In this document: positions 31,433 to 43,545 of the stretch, piece by piece | How the letters are laid out: each line of letters begins with the position of its first letter | How positions within the stretch are numbered: the first letter of the stretch is position 1 | NCBI RefSeq assembly: GCF_000350225.1 | Contig: NW_005179389.1 | Coordinates: forward strand, 186,001-250,000 | Reading direction: 5' to 3' | DNA from: Chondrus crispus | Lineage: Eukaryota > Rhodophyta > Florideophyceae > Gigartinales > Gigartinaceae | Length of the DNA: 64,000 nt | The notes under the pieces: generated by a model | What the model was told of the DNA's origin: nothing | Databases searched by the model: none | What the model saw: only the letters and a program-made list of their open reading frames with translations | Program-made: the position numbers and the translations under genes

Positions 31433-32783
31433 TTCGCTGTCGGACCTCTTGCAACAGAGGTTGCTTTGTTTCCCCTTTCATACGCTGGCTTTTGTTACCA
31501 GCGTTTTTCACACTATTCGCGCCCGCGATAGATTTAACTTCCCAACTGTCATCCTTCATCCGCAAATTCTTCAACGCGTACACTTGTGTTGCCAGCTTGT
31601 CTACCCTCCTTCCTAAAACGGCGGCTTCACCAGCGCCCGTAATCCCCAGTGCCTCGGGCTCACTGCCATAAACATTGAGCACATCCTCGTTCAGCCCCCA
31701 GACAAAGTGCGCCACGGACTCGAGCAATTCAGATCACATCGCCCTCCTCTGGCTCGCGACAACAACGGTAGTGTACCCAAGCAGCCTGATCCTGGCCAAC
31801 GCGTACGCAAAGTCAGCATCGCCGGACATGAGCACGACACCAAACGGCGTGTCCTGCTCGCTGGCAAGCAGACACAGCTCTGCGATCAGGGCCTTGTTCG
31901 CGGCGTCCTTCCTTCCGCGCGTTTCCACGCGCATCAAGGACACGCAGTTCGCCTGCAGCTGGTTGCGGAGCGTCCCCGGCAAGTGGAGGGTATTGCCGAC
32001 GGACACGATGTGCAGCACGCGCGACTGCGGCGACGGCTGGGACACGCAGCGGCGCAGCGCGTGCACCACCCGTCTCCCCCGTGACGCTGTGCGGCACCGG
32101 CACGTTCTCGATGTCCTCGTACACCGTCCAGCCGACCAGAAACGGGCGGCGCGCGCAGGGCAGCGACGCAGAGAGTGCGGACGTGTGCGGTGACGGTTCG
32201 CGAGCCTTATCAGCCGGCTTGGACGTGGCCTTGCGCGGCTTCTGTGGGACGTAGGGTTAGGCGGCTTGGAAGTGGGCTTGCAAGGCTTCAGTGGGGGGGT
32301 TGGGTCTGGCGGTTTGGAACTGGGCTTGCGCGGCTTCCACGAGGGCGCAGGGTCTGGCGGGTCGGGCGCGGATTTGCGCGACTTGCGCTGGGACGCAGGG
32401 TGGCGCGCGGGGTGGCGCGCGCTTGCCAAGAGCGCGGACAGCGTGTCTAGCGTGTCTGGGGGTGGCGGTGACGGCGGGGGTGGGCGAACCGCGCGGGCGA
32501 CGAGTGTGGCCCCTGCGGCAGCGAGTACGGCGGCCGTGGTGGCTGTCGCTGCGGCAGCGAGTACGGCGGCCGTGGTGGCTGTCGCTGCGGCAGCGAGCAC
32601 GACGGCCGCGGTGGCGGCCGCGCCGGCCGCTGCGGTCGGCGCGTGCCGAGAGGGCGCAGGCATGGGGGGGGGTGCGTGCGCGACGCCGACCACGGGCTGA
32701 GCAGGACGTGGAAGGTGCGTACCGGCGGCGGAGGCGTGCAAACGGCCGGTTTTTGGCTTTCCTTGCTGGGGGCCTCTCGACAA
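31432..32783 (-). pseudogene. NYN-domain (PIN-like nuclease) protein, frameshifted
   Basis: Minus-strand frames together give an Ala/Pro-rich N-terminal region with KPRKPSSKPPDPTPP-type repeats, then a NYN domain. The NYN start VGWTVYEDIENVPVPH (cf. the family D-x-EN-x-P motif) is in one frame. The remainder, QLQANCVSLMRVETRG, RKDAANKALIAEL and GVVLMSGDADFAYALARIR (S-G-D-x-DF catalytic motif), is in another; the switch is near a C5 run at about 32076. A second shift near 31740 leads into LLESVAHFVWGLNEDVLNVY and KLATQVYALKNLRMKDD. NYN proteins (LOTUS/MARF1-type) are usually RNA-cleaving or RNA-binding. The gene is convergent with the Myb-like pseudogene, almost touching it. The real C-terminus is uncertain. 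Confidence 0.6.
32515..32622. repeat. Three 36-bp tandem copies in the NYN gene
   Basis: Units at 32515-32550 and 32551-32586 are identical and 32587-32622 is diverged. Each encodes an in-frame Ala/Thr-rich dodecapeptide on the minus strand. This GC-rich repeat also creates long spurious frames on both strands. Confidence 0.85.
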
Positions 32784-33089
32784 CCCAAGGCCATTGCGAC
32801 TTGCGGCTTGGCTGTTTTGCGCCGGGCGAAGGTTGCTTCACTGGTGACGGGAGGCGGTACGGCACGGGTTGTACTCGCCCCCGGTAAACTGGCACGGACA
32901 AGCTGCGCTTTTCCAGTGAGAGGCGAAGTTCCGCTTGCCCGCGCAGCGAAATTTACTCTGCATTTACATACTCGGATAGCGTGGGCGGGGGATATTTAAA
33001 GTGTGCCTGCACCTGTCTGCCGGCTTCAAACATGTCTTAAAGTTAAGAAGCAAGGCTGACGCCGTGTAAATGAGCCCGATGGGCGCCTG

Positions 33090-34036
33090 TCACACTTTCA
33101 GTGCCCGGACGAAATCGTTTAGCGACCACAGTTGTTTTAGATCCTTATAGTTCCACTCAATCGAAACACGAACTGCACTCACACGTGAGTTGTATAATTC
33201 TTCTTTAAATGTAGCACCTGCGCTGGGAAATTCCACCTGCATCCATGGAAGCAGCATGTAGGCAGCATCTCCATACAAATAGAACTGCCTCTCATTGATA
33301 AGGAGACAATTGTCAAGTTCTTCACGTGACGTTCTTCAATTCCACTTTCCCTTAGTAGGGTAACGTCATGCCGGCGTCCGACCTCCGGCCCATACAACGA
33401 AAATACCAAACCATCTGGCGTAGTGATAGTCTGATAGATAAGGCAATGCATCCTCTTGTGTCCTGAGTAACAACTCCTTTGATGGCTGCCATGTCCCCCT
33501 GGTGTTGTCATTTTTATTTTTGTACAGTCTATAAAACCAACACAACCATCAAGAGGCGCGCCAGTCATCTTCACGCTGTCCGCATAGAGCTCTGCCCTTG
33601 CGTTTAGGAGACCTTCCCGTAGATACGTTACTAGATAACCCTTTGCCTGCACGAAACACTCAACCACTTCCCAAAATACTTCGCTTAGGGCGGATGCGTG
33701 CATGCCGAAGAGATGTTCGACATCTTTCCAACTACACGGGGAAGCAAGCTTACGCAACGCAATGCAGCACGCTGTCAAAGGGGCGCACCGAAATCCATTG
33801 CGTTGCGTCTTCCCCGTGTCCCATCCCATGATTGCAGATATCTTGGCGATATCCTTGACATGAAAACGGAAATGGCGTAGAGCCCACTCATGTGAATAGA
33901 CGTTTATATTAAAAGTGTTGTTAGATATACCGATCGACCGAATATGAATCTTATGGATATCTCTGCGGGTTCGTTGAGCTCTCGCGAGACCTCGGAGGGT
34001 ATACCATGACGGCACCTTCATAGCATGTAGGATCAA
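33090..34036 (-). pseudogene. PIF/Harbinger (DDE_4) transposase, one frameshift
   Basis: Residues 1-285 of the first frame give a helix-turn-helix-like region (WKDVEHLFGMHASALSEVFW) and the nuclease: GFIDCTKIKM (first Asp), QRSCYSGHKRMHCLIYQT, then YGPEVGRRHDVTLLRESG (second Asp). A one-base shift near 33315 moves into LYGDAAYMLLPWMQVEF and VSIEWNYKDLKQLW (third acidic residue in the E-W segment), ending at 33090. The order and the RSCYSGHKR motif are typical of Harbinger transposases. No terminal inverted repeats were found, so the element boundaries are unknown. Confidence 0.75.
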
Positions 34037-34538
34037 GGCACGTCTGCGCTGCGATCAGTATCGCGCAAACGTCTTGCGGATTGTAAAATCGGTTTGCCTC
34101 ATGTTAGCGTTGCAATTGGGGATGAGGACGGAGTACGAGGGTTTTGTCTGGGAAATACGTCATGCATTGAGTGTGTGGGGTCGTAGCATCGTCACTCTCG
34201 TACTAGTACAGTAACGGAGGCTCCCGACTAGTTCTCATATTTATATCACAATTACAGGTTTGTACTTAAATGTTGTGAACAATACTCTGCCAAATGCGGA
34301 CTAATTTTCCCATAGATTTGTAACGAGAATTTGTCTCAGAATTGTGCTTCGTAAGCTCTCTAATGTCCCCCCTTTTCATCCATTGAAAAGACTGTAGAGC
34401 TTAGTTTTCCGTGGCGTGTGACGCCACTGAGGTATCTTATAAGCCAAAAGGACTGTATGTATCGTATCGCAATGGGGGGTAAATTTATCAATGCAGAAGG
34501 GGTGCGCTTACAGATACACTAGCAGATATGAAGGTGAA
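34037..34538. other. No supported gene
   Basis: The upstream side of the Harbinger pseudogene and the downstream end of the LINE relic. No frame or repeat stands out. Confidence 0.45.
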
Positions 34539-36254
34539 TTATACTTCTATCGGGTACGTGATGTCCGCAACGTGTGTCGGTAGGCGAGAAAGGATAGCTG
34601 CAGCAACACTGGACCATATGACAAAGCCCAGGCGTTGGTGAATGTGTGACTTTGCAGTCGCTATCGAGCAGGAGCTGCGGAGAGCGATCAGTTTTGCATG
34701 AGCGTCCATGACTTGAAGCGTAGATTGTGAGGGCGCACTCAGAGTTTCGAAGGACAGTGGTTGAAAGTGCCAGTCCAAGGACGGGGCAGGACCGTGGTCC
34801 TCGATAAGCAGAGCGTTGCGGATGGTGCGGTCCTGGGCCTTGCGCTTGCGAGACGCGCGTGCTTCGGCGGCTCCAGCACTTTTGCGTGCGGCTTGGTGTA
34901 ACAAGCCTTTACGAAACGGGCTGCCAATAGTGATATCATAAGCTTTTGGCTTGTCTGGAAGCAGACCGGGAGGAGGCGGCGAGGGCTGTACGAGTATGTC
35001 TGCAGGGCGTGCAGCAGTGTTGAGTATGAGATACGGGACCTCGAAGGAGTAGGCCAGACCAGCTGGACGGAAGACTTGTCGGACAAAGACATTCCGGACG
35101 GTGTTATGTCGGTGTACCGTGCCGAAACCGTGGCGACACATAGTAGCATGGTCGCCTCTGGTGTCCATCAGTTTAGAGCAATGGGAGCAACGCAGCGGGG
35201 AGACGGAATCTTGTGTGACGTGAGCATCTGGGTGGCGCCGCAGCATCGTAGCCCACGTGGCATTGTGAACGCGAGACGTAGCAGCTGGGTGGGCAGTGAG
35301 GAAGGATGTAGCACCCCGGGAAAGTAAGGATTTATACCTGACTCGTCTGCGTATGCTTGCAGTGCTGTGGTCACCTGGATCAGGAAACGACTCCCAAAGG
35401 TTCTTTTGCCAGCATGTGCGGGCTGCTGCACTTTGTTGTGCCTGAGGTAAAAAGTTGTGTATGCGTTCAGGTCGCGACACTAAGGCAGCTGGTTCTAAGC
35501 ATCCGAGATCCGCCTCTGTCAACGCAAAGTGTGGCGGTTGTACACTGGATGGCAAGTTTCTGAGGACCACACGCAGGGTGCTTCTTGCAAAACGCTGATA
35601 TTGTGTGACGGAGGGGAACTGGGCGCCCTGCAAGCGGACGGGGGCGGCGTCGATGAGACTGGCTCCGTAGGAGGCGTGGATAGTGGATAGTGGAATCCAA
35701 GGACGTGAAGCCGTGTCTTCCATGTCTGAACGGCAAGCACATTTCAGCCGCGAAGATTTGGGGAGAGAGTCACACTATTAAAGCGAGCATACGCGCCAAG
35801 TTGTTCCTGATCGAATTCTTCGGCGTATGACAGAGCAAAGTCCGGGGGAACCAGGCGAAAAAGATGCTGCACATGACAGGCAGAAGCGGAAACCCGGTGT
35901 AAGTGGAAGCGGGTTCGAGCTTTAAGTATTCGGTCTAGCTGGGAAAGGGCGTTGTTGCACTGCAGTAATTTTGTCTGTATGTACTGTGTCATGAAGCCAT
36001 GTGAACCGATTGGGGCTCCGAGGAGGTCCCGCTCTTCCTCTGCAGTACTGAACGGGGCCAGCTGAAACAGCTGGCTCAGAATTTCAGGGTTGACGGTGGG
36101 CCAAAACACACGTGTCGTTGTAGGGTTCAGTAAAAACTGGTGTTTTGGGCCTTCCACTTTGATAATGGCGAATGCTTTCACTACTTCCTCAACTGTGCTG
36201 ACGATCGTGCCGTCGTCAGCATACCATCTGTTCATTAGGAGGTCGCATGATTCG
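34539..36254 (-). pseudogene. LINE-type retrotransposon: RT end plus restriction-like endonuclease
   Basis: On the minus strand, just inside the LTR edge at 36255, the RT active site RWYADDGTIVSTVEEV appears, followed by thumb-like sequence to 35744. A frameshifted bridge contains CLPFRHGRHGFTSLDS. The 394-codon frame 35723-34539 has a Cys-rich finger CSHCSKLMDTRGDHATMCRH, then HRHNTVRNVF and, farther on, RPADILV and KAYDITIGSP. That finger plus PD-x-D signature matches the C-terminal restriction-endonuclease-like domain of site-preferring LINEs (R2/CRE-type) and allied RT proteins. The upstream RT domain is missing; the copy is cut by the 36255-37351 LTR. At least two frameshifts. Confidence 0.7.
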
Positions 36255-37351
36255 TGTAGTGTAATGTGCCTGTCAGGCCGGAACCAGGGTTCAACGGTCC
36301 AGTAACAACACAACCAACAAGAGTTGCCGACGGCACAGCTCTACGGAGTGTCCGATTCTCCCTTTCCCTTTAAGTGGGTTTGCAGCCCACAGTAGCTCAA
36401 ATCCCTGATAGGGGGAGCCAAAGGAAGATGCCCGGCCCGGGATAAATGGTGGTAGAGTCTTGTACAAGCAGCTGCTCGGCGAGTTCGGGGCGGTGATTAA
36501 GAAGCCGGGCCCGATGGGTTGTAAAGCCAATGCTCGCTGAGCGCCTGGTACACCTTATACCCTCGATAAGGTCTTCGACGGGGGCGTCGCAACGCAGCCC
36601 GGCAGGAATTTGCAAACACATAGCAGCGCTACACCCCCGTACTGCCCGATGGCAAAGTACCGACACCGGAACGGTCTCAACCTGTATCCGATGGAACCAA
36701 CACTCTCCTGTATACACAACAGGACCTTCGAGGGAGACGTCGTCGCAACAGTCTCCGTCGGTGGACGTAAACAAGTAGCAGCGCTACACCCACGTGTCGC
36801 CCGATGGCTAAGACACCTACACCGGTCCGATCGCAACCAAAGCCGATGGCACCAACAACAAACAAAAGAACCAACACAAGAGCCCGATGACTCCAATCGT
36901 CACAATGCGGATCGCAATCAGGCACTGTGGAACCAACACAATATAAGGGAATAGAAATAGAGATAGAACTAGAAATGGATAGGTAAAATAAAGGAAAAGG
37001 AAAGGAAACCCCCGAGCGAAAAGGATAACGTAATCTGTGGTAAAAGGGAGCGTCTTGGGAAAGACGGACTTCGACCAAGGCGATATTCAACTCTCGAAAC
37101 TCGGGTTACCTTTACTGGCTTGGTGGTCAGAGGGCTAAGGTATATATCGCCCCGCCGGAGCCACTAAAGTAGCTCTCAGCGCTAGATCCTAGATCAAATC
37201 TAATGTTAAATAACTAATATGCAACTAATTAAAATTAAGGATTAAAATAATAAAGTGAAATAATTTTCACTTGTCACCCCCCCCACTTTTTCATACCCCT
37301 CAATTCCTTTTCTTTTCACCCCCTCACGGTGCAGCCGATTGTTGCACTACA
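36255..37351 (+). repeat. LTR (1097 bp) followed by a gag-like gene
   Basis: Runs from TGTAGTGTAATGTGCC at 36255 to TTGCACTACA at 37351 and is a diverged copy of the LTR at 43546-44586 in reverse. The gag-like frame starts 125 bp downstream (37476), so I orient it plus. The flanking left pentamer is ATTCG and no matching duplication was found elsewhere. Internal repeats contain CCCGATGG (36645, 36801). Confidence 0.7.
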
Positions 37352-37475
37352 TATCCCCCTTTTGAGCGCTCTTGCACGCCTCTCAGCCATCGTATAATCT
37401 CCACGCCGTTTTCTCTCATAACCCTACACCGCCGTGTCCGGTGATCGGTGAAAGTGCAAGCGCAAGACGGACCTT

Positions 37476-39799
37476 ATGCTTCCTTCATCCCCGAGCCATA
37501 CGAGTGGTGGTACCAAACGCAAGCGCTACGGCGTGAGTTTTTCTTCCACTTCCCACGACCCCCTAAGTCTTCCTTCCATCCCTCGATTACCCCCTGATTC
37601 CCAACATGCCAGCCCTGTTGCCCACATCGATTCCGGTCCTAGCACACCGTCCTCACGTCGATACCTTGCTGCGTCGGAGCTCCACGATAAGGCCATGCGC
37701 CTTAATCCTGAGCTTTTTGCTTCCGCTAAATGGTTCTCAGTGATCGGTGTATGCGCCTTCGATGACATTGCTTACTCGTTCGCCGACGGCGCCGGTATGC
37801 TTCCAGGACAAATCTCCCTTCAAGCTATTCGGTCTTACGATTGGTTGATTCGCATCGCCATTCCTCCCTCCATCCTGTGTCACACTCCGCCTCGTGGTCG
37901 TGCGGTGTTATTGACCCGCTTCATGACCGCTGTGTGCGACAGGCTTGAACTGCCATTGACGCAGGATCTCATCCCTGAGGAATTCGGTTGTGACACGTGG
38001 CAGTTTCGCATCGAGGGCGAGCGGTCTTACCTCGATAACATGCTGGCCTGGACCTCCGATAACCCTCCTCGTGAAGCTAACCTTCTTTGGTTCAACCAAT
38101 GGACCGTCTCGGGCGACGCTATGATGTGGACCAACGGCATAATTCCGGTTAATTTCCAGCTTAACAAGCGGAGTACCATCCCCTTCTTTCATCACACAGT
38201 GCGCTACGAACGCCGTATTCGGTCTGACACTGGTCCTTTGTGGGCTCCCAGATGTTGGAGGCGCGCGAAATCGCGAGGTCCCATTACGCGAATCGTTATC
38301 AACGTATTCCGTCGTGGTGGAGCCAATTTGAGGTCTACCAAGGCTTCTGGGCTGAGCTCAGCTCTGTGTACGCGTATTACGGAAGGTATTTACGTGATTC
38401 TCGACACGGCCTTTGGGTAGTCTTCCTCACAGAATGGTGTACCAAAGTGGCGGTGATCCTCCTGTGGGAGACCTACGACTGCTGGAAGTTGTGGTACTTT
38501 CCTCCCCAGCTCATCAGCCTCATGCGACGCCTCGATTATTCGATTCCCCTGGGCGGTGCTGATACAGACACCAAACTGCATTCTCTCCTCGATAAAATAG
38601 AGAATGTCGCTTGGGACTTGATACCGCGTCAAAATTCCTCTCGTTCCTTCGTCCGGCAACGCCCCTCCTTCTCCCCTGGTCGGGCTCATCGTGTTGCAGG
38701 GGACTACGCTTGGTTTAACCCCTGCGTGGGATCGCAATTTTCTAGCGACGAGGCGCGTCTGAGACGGCAGTATGGGAGTCAGACGCCCGTTCCGGTTGAA
38801 TTGCCCGTCTTCCTTGCAGATCCTCGCGAACGCGACCTCTGTCCCCGGGAGCCTTTGCGTTCTCGCCCTGTGTTACCGGTCTCACTGACTTCACTTCCTG
38901 TCGATCCGGCCGACCCCACTCTTCCCGTTAATGCTTCGATAAGGGCGACGAGAGCCCCTGAGTGCGAGGACGTCAAATCCCTTTTGCGGTCCCATTCACC
39001 TCCAGTGGCCAGTTGTCAACCTCTATCAGAGACGACAGAGGTCCCCTCGTCAGCTAGCCGGACTGAAAGTCTGTCCGTGCGCGCAGCCTCAGAAATGAAG
39101 GCAAATTCTTCTTCCCTTACCCCCTCGGCTCCTCCTGCACCGACTTCCCCTGTGCACGTCCCAGCTCTTCCCCCTTCTCCTGCGGCTGTTCCAGTTGCCG
39201 CCCCCTTGTCACCAATCGTCGACGCAGTCCCATCGACCAGGGGAGGTTCGACCTCCCCATCCTCTCCAGATTTCATCAAAAAGAACGACGGCGCCGCCAG
39301 CGTCTATCGCACATTGCTCCGTGCCCACGAAATAAACGAGGGGGCTCTTCGAGGAGCGTCCCTTGTTGACCTGCGCTTACTGGCGCAACTTGTCGCCTCA
39401 CTTCCGAAAAAAAATCCTTGGGTGAATCGTCCCATTGACCCATTGCCGATGGTAGCACTCTGCCGATCCATTTTCGGATCATTGTCCTCAGAGAGTGTCG
39501 TCTCATCGTGGACGCTTCCCTTCGTTCCACCGAAAATAAATTGCATTTCCTTCTCCTATCAACTTCCTCCTCTTGTTACATTTTCCCCTCTTTTTCCAAC
39601 ACGTACGTCATCCTTCTCCTCATTTTCCTTTACCTCCTCTTTTTCTGCGTACCGTCAATGCAGTCGCTTCTCCCCTCAATCCCTCTTTCCTTCTATTTTC
39701 CTCGTTACCGTCTTCCTTTTCTTTTCCTTTTTTCATGCACCTCTGCTACTGCAGTTGCACATCCTCAATCACCTCCAAGCAGGCCGTTCTTTTTCATAA
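37476..39799 (+). pseudogene. Gag-like gene of the LTR element, frameshifted
   Basis: The frame at 37476 gives a Ser/Pro-rich start, then a folded-looking region (SELHDKAMRLNPELFASAKW, WLIRIAIPPSILCHTPP, DTWQFRIEGERSYLDNML). At about 38246 one base is missing relative to the inverted copy at 42558-43421. The protein then continues in the second frame from SQMLEAREIARSHYANRYQR through a long Pro/Ser-rich tail (SAPPAPTSPVHVPALPP) to a pyrimidine-rich end. Position directly behind the LTR suggests Gag; I recognise no zinc knuckle or Pfam-like motif. A stray coding-like stretch (KLFSVLLAGKLLVAKYDK) near 40190 may belong to the same element. Confidence 0.5.
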
Positions 39800-42557
39800 T
39801 CCTCAAGCTTTCTCGATGTCTGTATCGACCCCTCATCGAGAAAATATACTAGTTCCTCGATAGTGGTTCCCCTATCTGGGGCACCAGACAGTCAATCGAT
39901 CTCGAACGGTCCCTGTCCCAATGTCATTGACATGCGTACACCACATCGTGTAGAATGCCTCTGAGTCGGGGAACTGTCTACGTCCCTTTCCCTTTGTACT
40001 CCTCCTTTGAATGGCGGCTACACACAACATGTTTGGAAAGCCCTCGCAGTACAGTAGTCGAAACTGGATCCATGTTCCCTCTCCTTTGTGTTGACTGTCG
40101 GGGCCTTTCTCAGCGTCACGTCTGTAGCTCTGCGGTGACGTAACCTTCATCCCACGCGTCCCGCGAATTCATCCCTGGCATACTGACAACTTCAAGTTGT
40201 TCTCGGTGCTCCTCGCGGGGAAACTCCTTGTTGCTAAGTATGATAAGCAGCCTGCCCACTTCTTGAGAGATCTGATCAACAGTTCTGGTCGTTTTGCTCG
40301 CCTTATCCAGACGAGTTTATTCATCCCAACCTCAAAATGATTGAGCCATACGGTGCAAGCCCTACAGTACGAGACGACGGTCGTCGTTTCTCATCTCTTT
40401 CGAAAGACACATAAACTTTGTAGGCACGTTTTTTTAACGTCCCATCACCACTTCTTCGTCGACAAAGCATCGGTTCGGGATCCTCGAATCTTCCGGCAGT
40501 GTCGCTCACGAGCGGCAACAACACACTTTCTTTTTCAACTCGATCTATCCGATCCCCGTAGGGGACGGCGGGAAGTTGACGAGCAGAGTCTCGACGAGAT
40601 CATCCTGATTTCGCCTGCGGCAACGAGACCTCTTTGGTAGTTGCGCACCAAATCGGTGCAGAGTGAGGCGAACTGCGGCGCAACGGAATTGCAGATCTTC
40701 TGTCCTTCGGCGAGTGTCCCTCGATGTTTGGACATCGATATATGCTACAAGAATTATGGAAGAGAGAACAGGATATCAATCGAAGAGAGGGGAGAAATAG
40801 GTTGGCGGCGTAAGACACGTCAACACGATCCGCCAACGCTTTAACCGTGTGACAGTCGCAACCGGAACTTTTTAACGTCTTACAAACAGACGCCTCGGGC
40901 GACCACTGTGATGAGGACAACTCCTACAGAGAGATCGGGTAGCTCGACGAGCTTGATTACGACAAACCGTCCGTCAGCGGCAAGGACTGACGATGCCATA
41001 GCTCACGTTTCTAATTTAAGTTCGCCCAGAGCGACCAACTGCGACGACTCATTTCTCCTCTCCCTCTTCTCTGATTCCCTTTCCTATTCCTCTACCTTTC
41101 TACTTTATTATTTCCTTCCTGTTGTGAGCTTATTCTGGTTATTGTTTTATTCTTCACAAGGGCAGCGCAAAATGACGAATCACGTGAAAGAAGTCCAGAG
41201 AGGCATGTGTCCCTACTACTCTCGATTCCGTTGCGACCACGTGGGTACCCCGGCCGTGAAGCAAAACACTCGCAGACGCAACGAAGGATTGAAGAAATTG
41301 CCTTGGTTGAACTGAACAGCGAGGCTTGGTACAGTATTGTATTCGACGACTTCTGCAGGGAAGCACTTCTAGCGTTACCTAAGAAAGCCTATGTGAACAC
41401 CACTAGTGTGCGGGAAAGGAGGACGACCTCTAGTCGACGGAAGAAAGACGTTGGAAATTTTTCGGGAACGAGGGATTTGTAGTCGGAGAAGAATTGCGTA
41501 ACGGAGACGCACTACGTGGGGTTGTCGAAATCAATTTAGAGGTGAGGACAAAAAGATGCGCTGGAAGAGTTGCGTGTTTGAGGATAACCCCCGAGATGAG
41601 AAGATTGCCGATGTTTGCATTCAGCATTACAGTAGGACGACGCACAAGCGACCTTTGGGGAGCGTAGGAAAATTGTCGTCGGGATGCGTCACATTGTGGA
41701 AAAGCTCGCAATTTGTAGGATCGAGCGATTTCGAAGGCACCCGGAGGGGACCGTCCCGACGTTCGGTCCCACAACCCCACACCGTTGTTGCCAGAAAAAA
41801 AGAAAAGAAAATAGAGAGAGAGCGAAGGCACTTGAGAGGCTGGAACGCAGTTACGTCATGATCTGGACCTTCGGCATATGTGCAACGACAAGGAAGGCCA
41901 TAAGTAAGGGACTACGAGGCGCTGGAGCAGAAGGAGGGAGAAAGAGCTCAAGCTCGAGTAACTACAGTATTCGACACGGGCGACGATGCGTACACCGGAG
42001 CGACGTGTTTTACGTGGCACGGGCGTGACAGATCGTTTCTTTTATTCAAAAGGAAACTCCCCCGGTGTTCCGGATGAACAATGGGGAACCCTCCAAGATC
42101 AGACCTAGTGACGTCGGGAAAATGTCAAGAAGGAGGTACCTCACCGAGTGCCCAAGTTGAGCGCATAGAAGGGAAGGGACTCAAGGCCTCACAGAGTCCA
42201 ATTACACAACACCTCGTGTAGCAAGGAAGGTGATAGGGGACACCCCCAAGTTCCTGTGGAGGTCCTTACGCACAAAACGTATTCGGAAACACGACTGCCC
42301 ATACCTTCTCGACCTCGATCCCTTTGCAGAGCGAAGGGTCGAAGGCTCATTATTAATACCTTTGTGACCCCTTTCATGAGGCCACACTCTACACCAATCA
42401 CCCTCTTCTGTTTTCTAAGTGACATATGCTGAGTTTACGTTTTTCGGGACGGGAGTGAGAAGGACTGTTTGAAACGAAACAAATGGGGGACAACGCTATG
42501 AGTCCGTCGGAGGAGATGAAGGGCGAAGTGGACGTTTGACCTTGGAGAGATTGTCCT
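39800..42557. other. Interior of the inverted LTR structure, no gene recognised
   Basis: Contains short coding-like segments (around 40150-40340 and 41170-41480) and a pyrimidine-rich stretch ending about 39800. No protease, RT, RNase H or integrase motif was found on either strand. The element therefore lacks most of pol here, or it has decayed. Confidence 0.45.
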
Positions 42558-43421
42558 GTAGACCTCAAATTGGCTCCACCACGACGGAATACGTTGATAA
42601 CGATCCGCGTAATGGCACCTCGCGATTTCGCGCGCCTCCAACATCTGGTAGGCCACAAAATAACCAGTGTCAGACCGAATACGGCGTTCGAAACGCACTG
42701 TGTGTTGGAAGAAGGGGATGGTACCCCGCTTGATAAGTCGGAAACTAGCCGGAATTATGCCGTTGGTCCACATCATAGCGTCGCCCGAGACGGTCCGTTG
42801 GTTGAACCAAAGGCCGTTAGCTTCACGAGGAGGGTTATCGGAGGTCCAGGCCAGCATATTATCGAGGTAAGACCGCTCGCCCTCGATGCGAAACTGCCAC
42901 GTGTCACAACCGAATTCCTCAGGGATGAGATCCTGCGTCAATGGCAGTTCAAGCCTGTCGCACACAGCGGTCATGAAGCGGGTCAATAACACCGCACGAC
43001 CACGAGGCGGAGTGTGACACAGGATGGAGGGAGGAATGGCGATGCGAATCAACCAATCGTAAGACCGAATAGCTTGAAGGGAGATTTGTCCTGGAAGCAT
43101 ACCGGCGCCGTCGGCGAACGAGTAAGCAATGTCATCGAAGGCGCATACACTGATCACTGAGAACCATTTAGCGGAAGCAAAAAGCTCAGGATTAAGGCGC
43201 ATGGCCTTATCGTGGAGCTCCGACGCAGCAAGGTATCGACGCGAGGACGGTGTGCTAGGACCGGAATCGATGTGGGCAACAGGGCTGGCATGTTGGGAAT
43301 TAGAGGGTAATCGAGGGATGGAAGGAAGACTTTGGGGGTCGTGGGAAGTGGAAGAAAAACTCACGCCGTAGCGCTTGCGTTCGGTACCACCACTCGTATG
43401 GCTCGGGGATGAAGGAAGAAT
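42558..43421 (-). pseudogene. Inverted 5' copy of the gag-like gene, start codon lost
   Basis: Nearly identical to 37476-38340 but on the minus strand. The initiating ATG of the other copy is ATT here (43419-43421), so the frame lacks a true start. It retains the base missing in the other copy, so the frame passes through RSDTGYFVAYQMLEAREIAR unbroken. Homology stops sharply after FEVY at about 42558; codons beyond that are unrelated read-through. It is truncated to about 290 codons. Confidence 0.65.
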
Positions 43422-43545
43422 AAGGTCTGTCTTGCTCTTGCACTTTCACCGATTACCAGATACGGCGGTGTAGGGTTATGAGAGAAAACGGCGAGGATAT
43501 TATACGATGGCGGAGCGGCGTACAAGAGCGCTCGGAAGGGGGATA

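Noticed and set aside
32257-32999. Several long frames on both strands around the Ala/Pro repeat
   Set aside because: Produced by GC-rich tandem repeats; only the NYN-encoding registers have conserved motifs.
39540-39863. Phe/Ser/Leu-rich frames suggesting membrane proteins
   Set aside because: Pyrimidine-rich DNA reads as Phe/Ser/Leu in every register; no consistent frame.
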